DNA of 64,000 bases from Dysgonomonas mossii (lineage in GTDB: Bacteria > Bacteroidota > Bacteroidia > Bacteroidales > Dysgonomonadaceae), in contig NZ_SPPK01000002.1 of NCBI RefSeq assembly GCF_004569505.1, forward strand, positions 1,021,139 through 1,085,138, given 5' to 3'. A model generated the notes under the pieces. That model was not told the DNA's origin. It ran no database searches and worked only from the letters and a program-made list of their open reading frames with translations. Numbering within the stretch: position 1 is the first letter of the stretch; every line of letters starts with the position of its first letter. The position numbers and the translations under genes were made by a program. Positions 63,250-64,000 of this stretch are shown here, piece by piece.

Positions 63250-63888
63250 ATGACAAAGAAAGAACGATACGAGCGTGTGATAGACTGGTTTGATAAAAAT
63301 ATGCCGGTTGTGGATACCGAACTCCACTATGATAGCCCATTTCATCTTTTGATTGCAGTTATTCTATCTGCTCAATGCACCGACAAGAGAGTTAATATGG
63401 TCACTCCTGCGCTTTTTAAAGCATTCCCAACCCCCGAGGTTTTAGCTGTATCTTCTCCGGATGATGTTTATGAATATATCAAAAGCATTTCATACCCCAA
63501 TAACAAGGCGAAGAATCTTGTTGGGATGGCAAAGAAGGTTATGGCTGATTTTAACGGCCAAATTCCCGATACTTTGGAGGAGTTGGAGTCAATACCCGGG
63601 GTTGGGCGCAAAACTGCCAATGTAATGCTTATAGTCGCTTTTAATAAGCCGGCTATGCCTGTTGATACGCATGTGTTCAGAGTCTCTAATAGGATAGGAT
63701 TGACTGATAATTCAAAAAATCCGGCTCAAACAGAACGGGAGTTGATAAAATATATCCCTTCTCGATATTTATCGAAAGCACATCATTGGTTGATATTACA
63801 TGGCAGATATGTATGCTTGGCTCGCAAGCCAAAATGTGAAGAATGTGGATTGACGCCATTTTGCAAATACTTCTCGAAAAAACAATAA
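63250..63888 (+). CDS. nth: Endonuclease III
   Basis: A DNA glycosylase/AP lyase that removes oxidised pyrimidines; 212 residues. The helix-hairpin-helix is at IPGVGRKTANVML, with catalytic Lys121 and Asp139 (MPVDTHVFRV), matching E. coli Lys120 and Asp138. The [4Fe-4S] loop is Cys189-x6-Cys196-x2-Cys199-x5-Cys205. I chose the ATG at 63250 because the upstream GTG at 63229 lies inside the preceding terminator. Confidence 0.97.
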   Translation: MTKKERYERVIDWFDKNMPVVDTELHYDSPFHLLIAVILSAQCTDKRVNMVTPALFKAFPTPEVLAVSSPDDVYEYIKSISYPNNKAKNLVGMAKKVMADFNGQIPDTLEELESIPGVGRKTANVMLIVAFNKPAMPVDTHVFRVSNRIGLTDNSKNPAQTERELIKYIPSRYLSKAHHWLILHGRYVCLARKPKCEECGLTPFCKYFSKKQ

Positions 63889-63960
63889 TCAATTAAGTAG
63901 TTTTGTTTAAGGTGATTGTATATTTCGGTTAAAATATTTTGAAAAAAAGGCATTAAAATA

Positions 63961-63993
63961 TTTGGAGATGTATAAATAAAATGCATATCTTTG
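63961..63993 (+). promoter_or_regulatory. Bacteroidetes-type promoter reading out of the window
   Basis: TTTG (63961-63964) and TATCTTTG (63986-63993) are 21 bases apart, an exact consensus match, followed by CAC. The gene it serves lies right of the window. Confidence 0.72.
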
Positions 63994-64000
63994 CACCCGC

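Overview
The window looks like chromosomal DNA from a Bacteroidetes bacterium, most likely order Bacteroidales and near Dysgonomonas/Porphyromonadaceae. The evidence is: AT-rich sequence; start codons with AT-rich leaders and almost no Shine-Dalgarno sequences; several promoters of the Bacteroidetes type (TAnnTTTG, three of them with a TTTG box 20-21 bases upstream); and family content typical of the phylum (S46 dipeptidyl-peptidase, FecI/FecR with DUF4974, CarboxypepD_reg TonB receptor, PorT-family barrel, DUF3078, DUF4421, DUF3467, a Porphyromonas-like Fe/Mn superoxide dismutase). Genus-level placement is inference. No phage, insertion sequence, CRISPR array or rRNA operon was seen. The only RNA gene found is an initiator-type tRNA-Met.

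Layout. 1-7.6 kb: end of a polysaccharide flippase, a secreted DPP7-type peptidase, then a four-gene block in which an ECF sigma factor and a FecR anti-sigma factor lie between two paralogous periplasmic proteins. One paralog carries an STN signalling domain but no TonB barrel. 7.6-23 kb: YqhD-type alcohol dehydrogenase, TonB-dependent receptor, dnaE, trxA, an M16 peptidase/EEP lipoprotein/dgkA operon, aroC, a YgbA-family protein and a PorT-family protein. 23-30.3 kb: a 55-residue ferredoxin, tRNA-fMet, DUF3078 barrel, two adjacent lipoproteins with unusual low-complexity extensions (collagen-like, and ten 19-residue Arg/Glu repeats), a hydrolase and a porin. 30.6-42 kb: hydrolase, prmA, exported bleomycin-hydrolase-like peptidase, MFS transporter, PfkB kinase, DUF454, DUF3467, alanine dehydrogenase and cydAB. 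42-54 kb: DUF1398, DUF4421, an exported superoxide dismutase, a LuxR-type regulator that appears to be built on a degenerate YtfE/ScdA fold, a POT peptide transporter, purU, parE, a nicotinamidase-like hydrolase, EcsC and a cysteine-free TlpA-like protein. 54-64 kb: aspartate kinase-lysA-glycosyltransferase, an exosortase-family protein, a FadL-like protein, LptC, a PpiD/SurA-type isomerase and nth. A promoter at the right edge points out of the window.

Together the genes suggest a peptide- and amino-acid-using, microaerobic or oxygen-tolerant anaerobe: exported peptidases, a POT transporter, alanine dehydrogenase, cytochrome bd oxidase, superoxide dismutase and proteins related to nitrosative stress. 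The most interesting loci are the sigma/anti-sigma block at 3.3-7.6 kb, the hemerythrin-like LuxR regulator at 44.9 kb, the repeat lipoprotein pair at 26-28 kb and the orphan exosortase at 57.9 kb. Functions are assigned from sequence recognition only; no database search was run.
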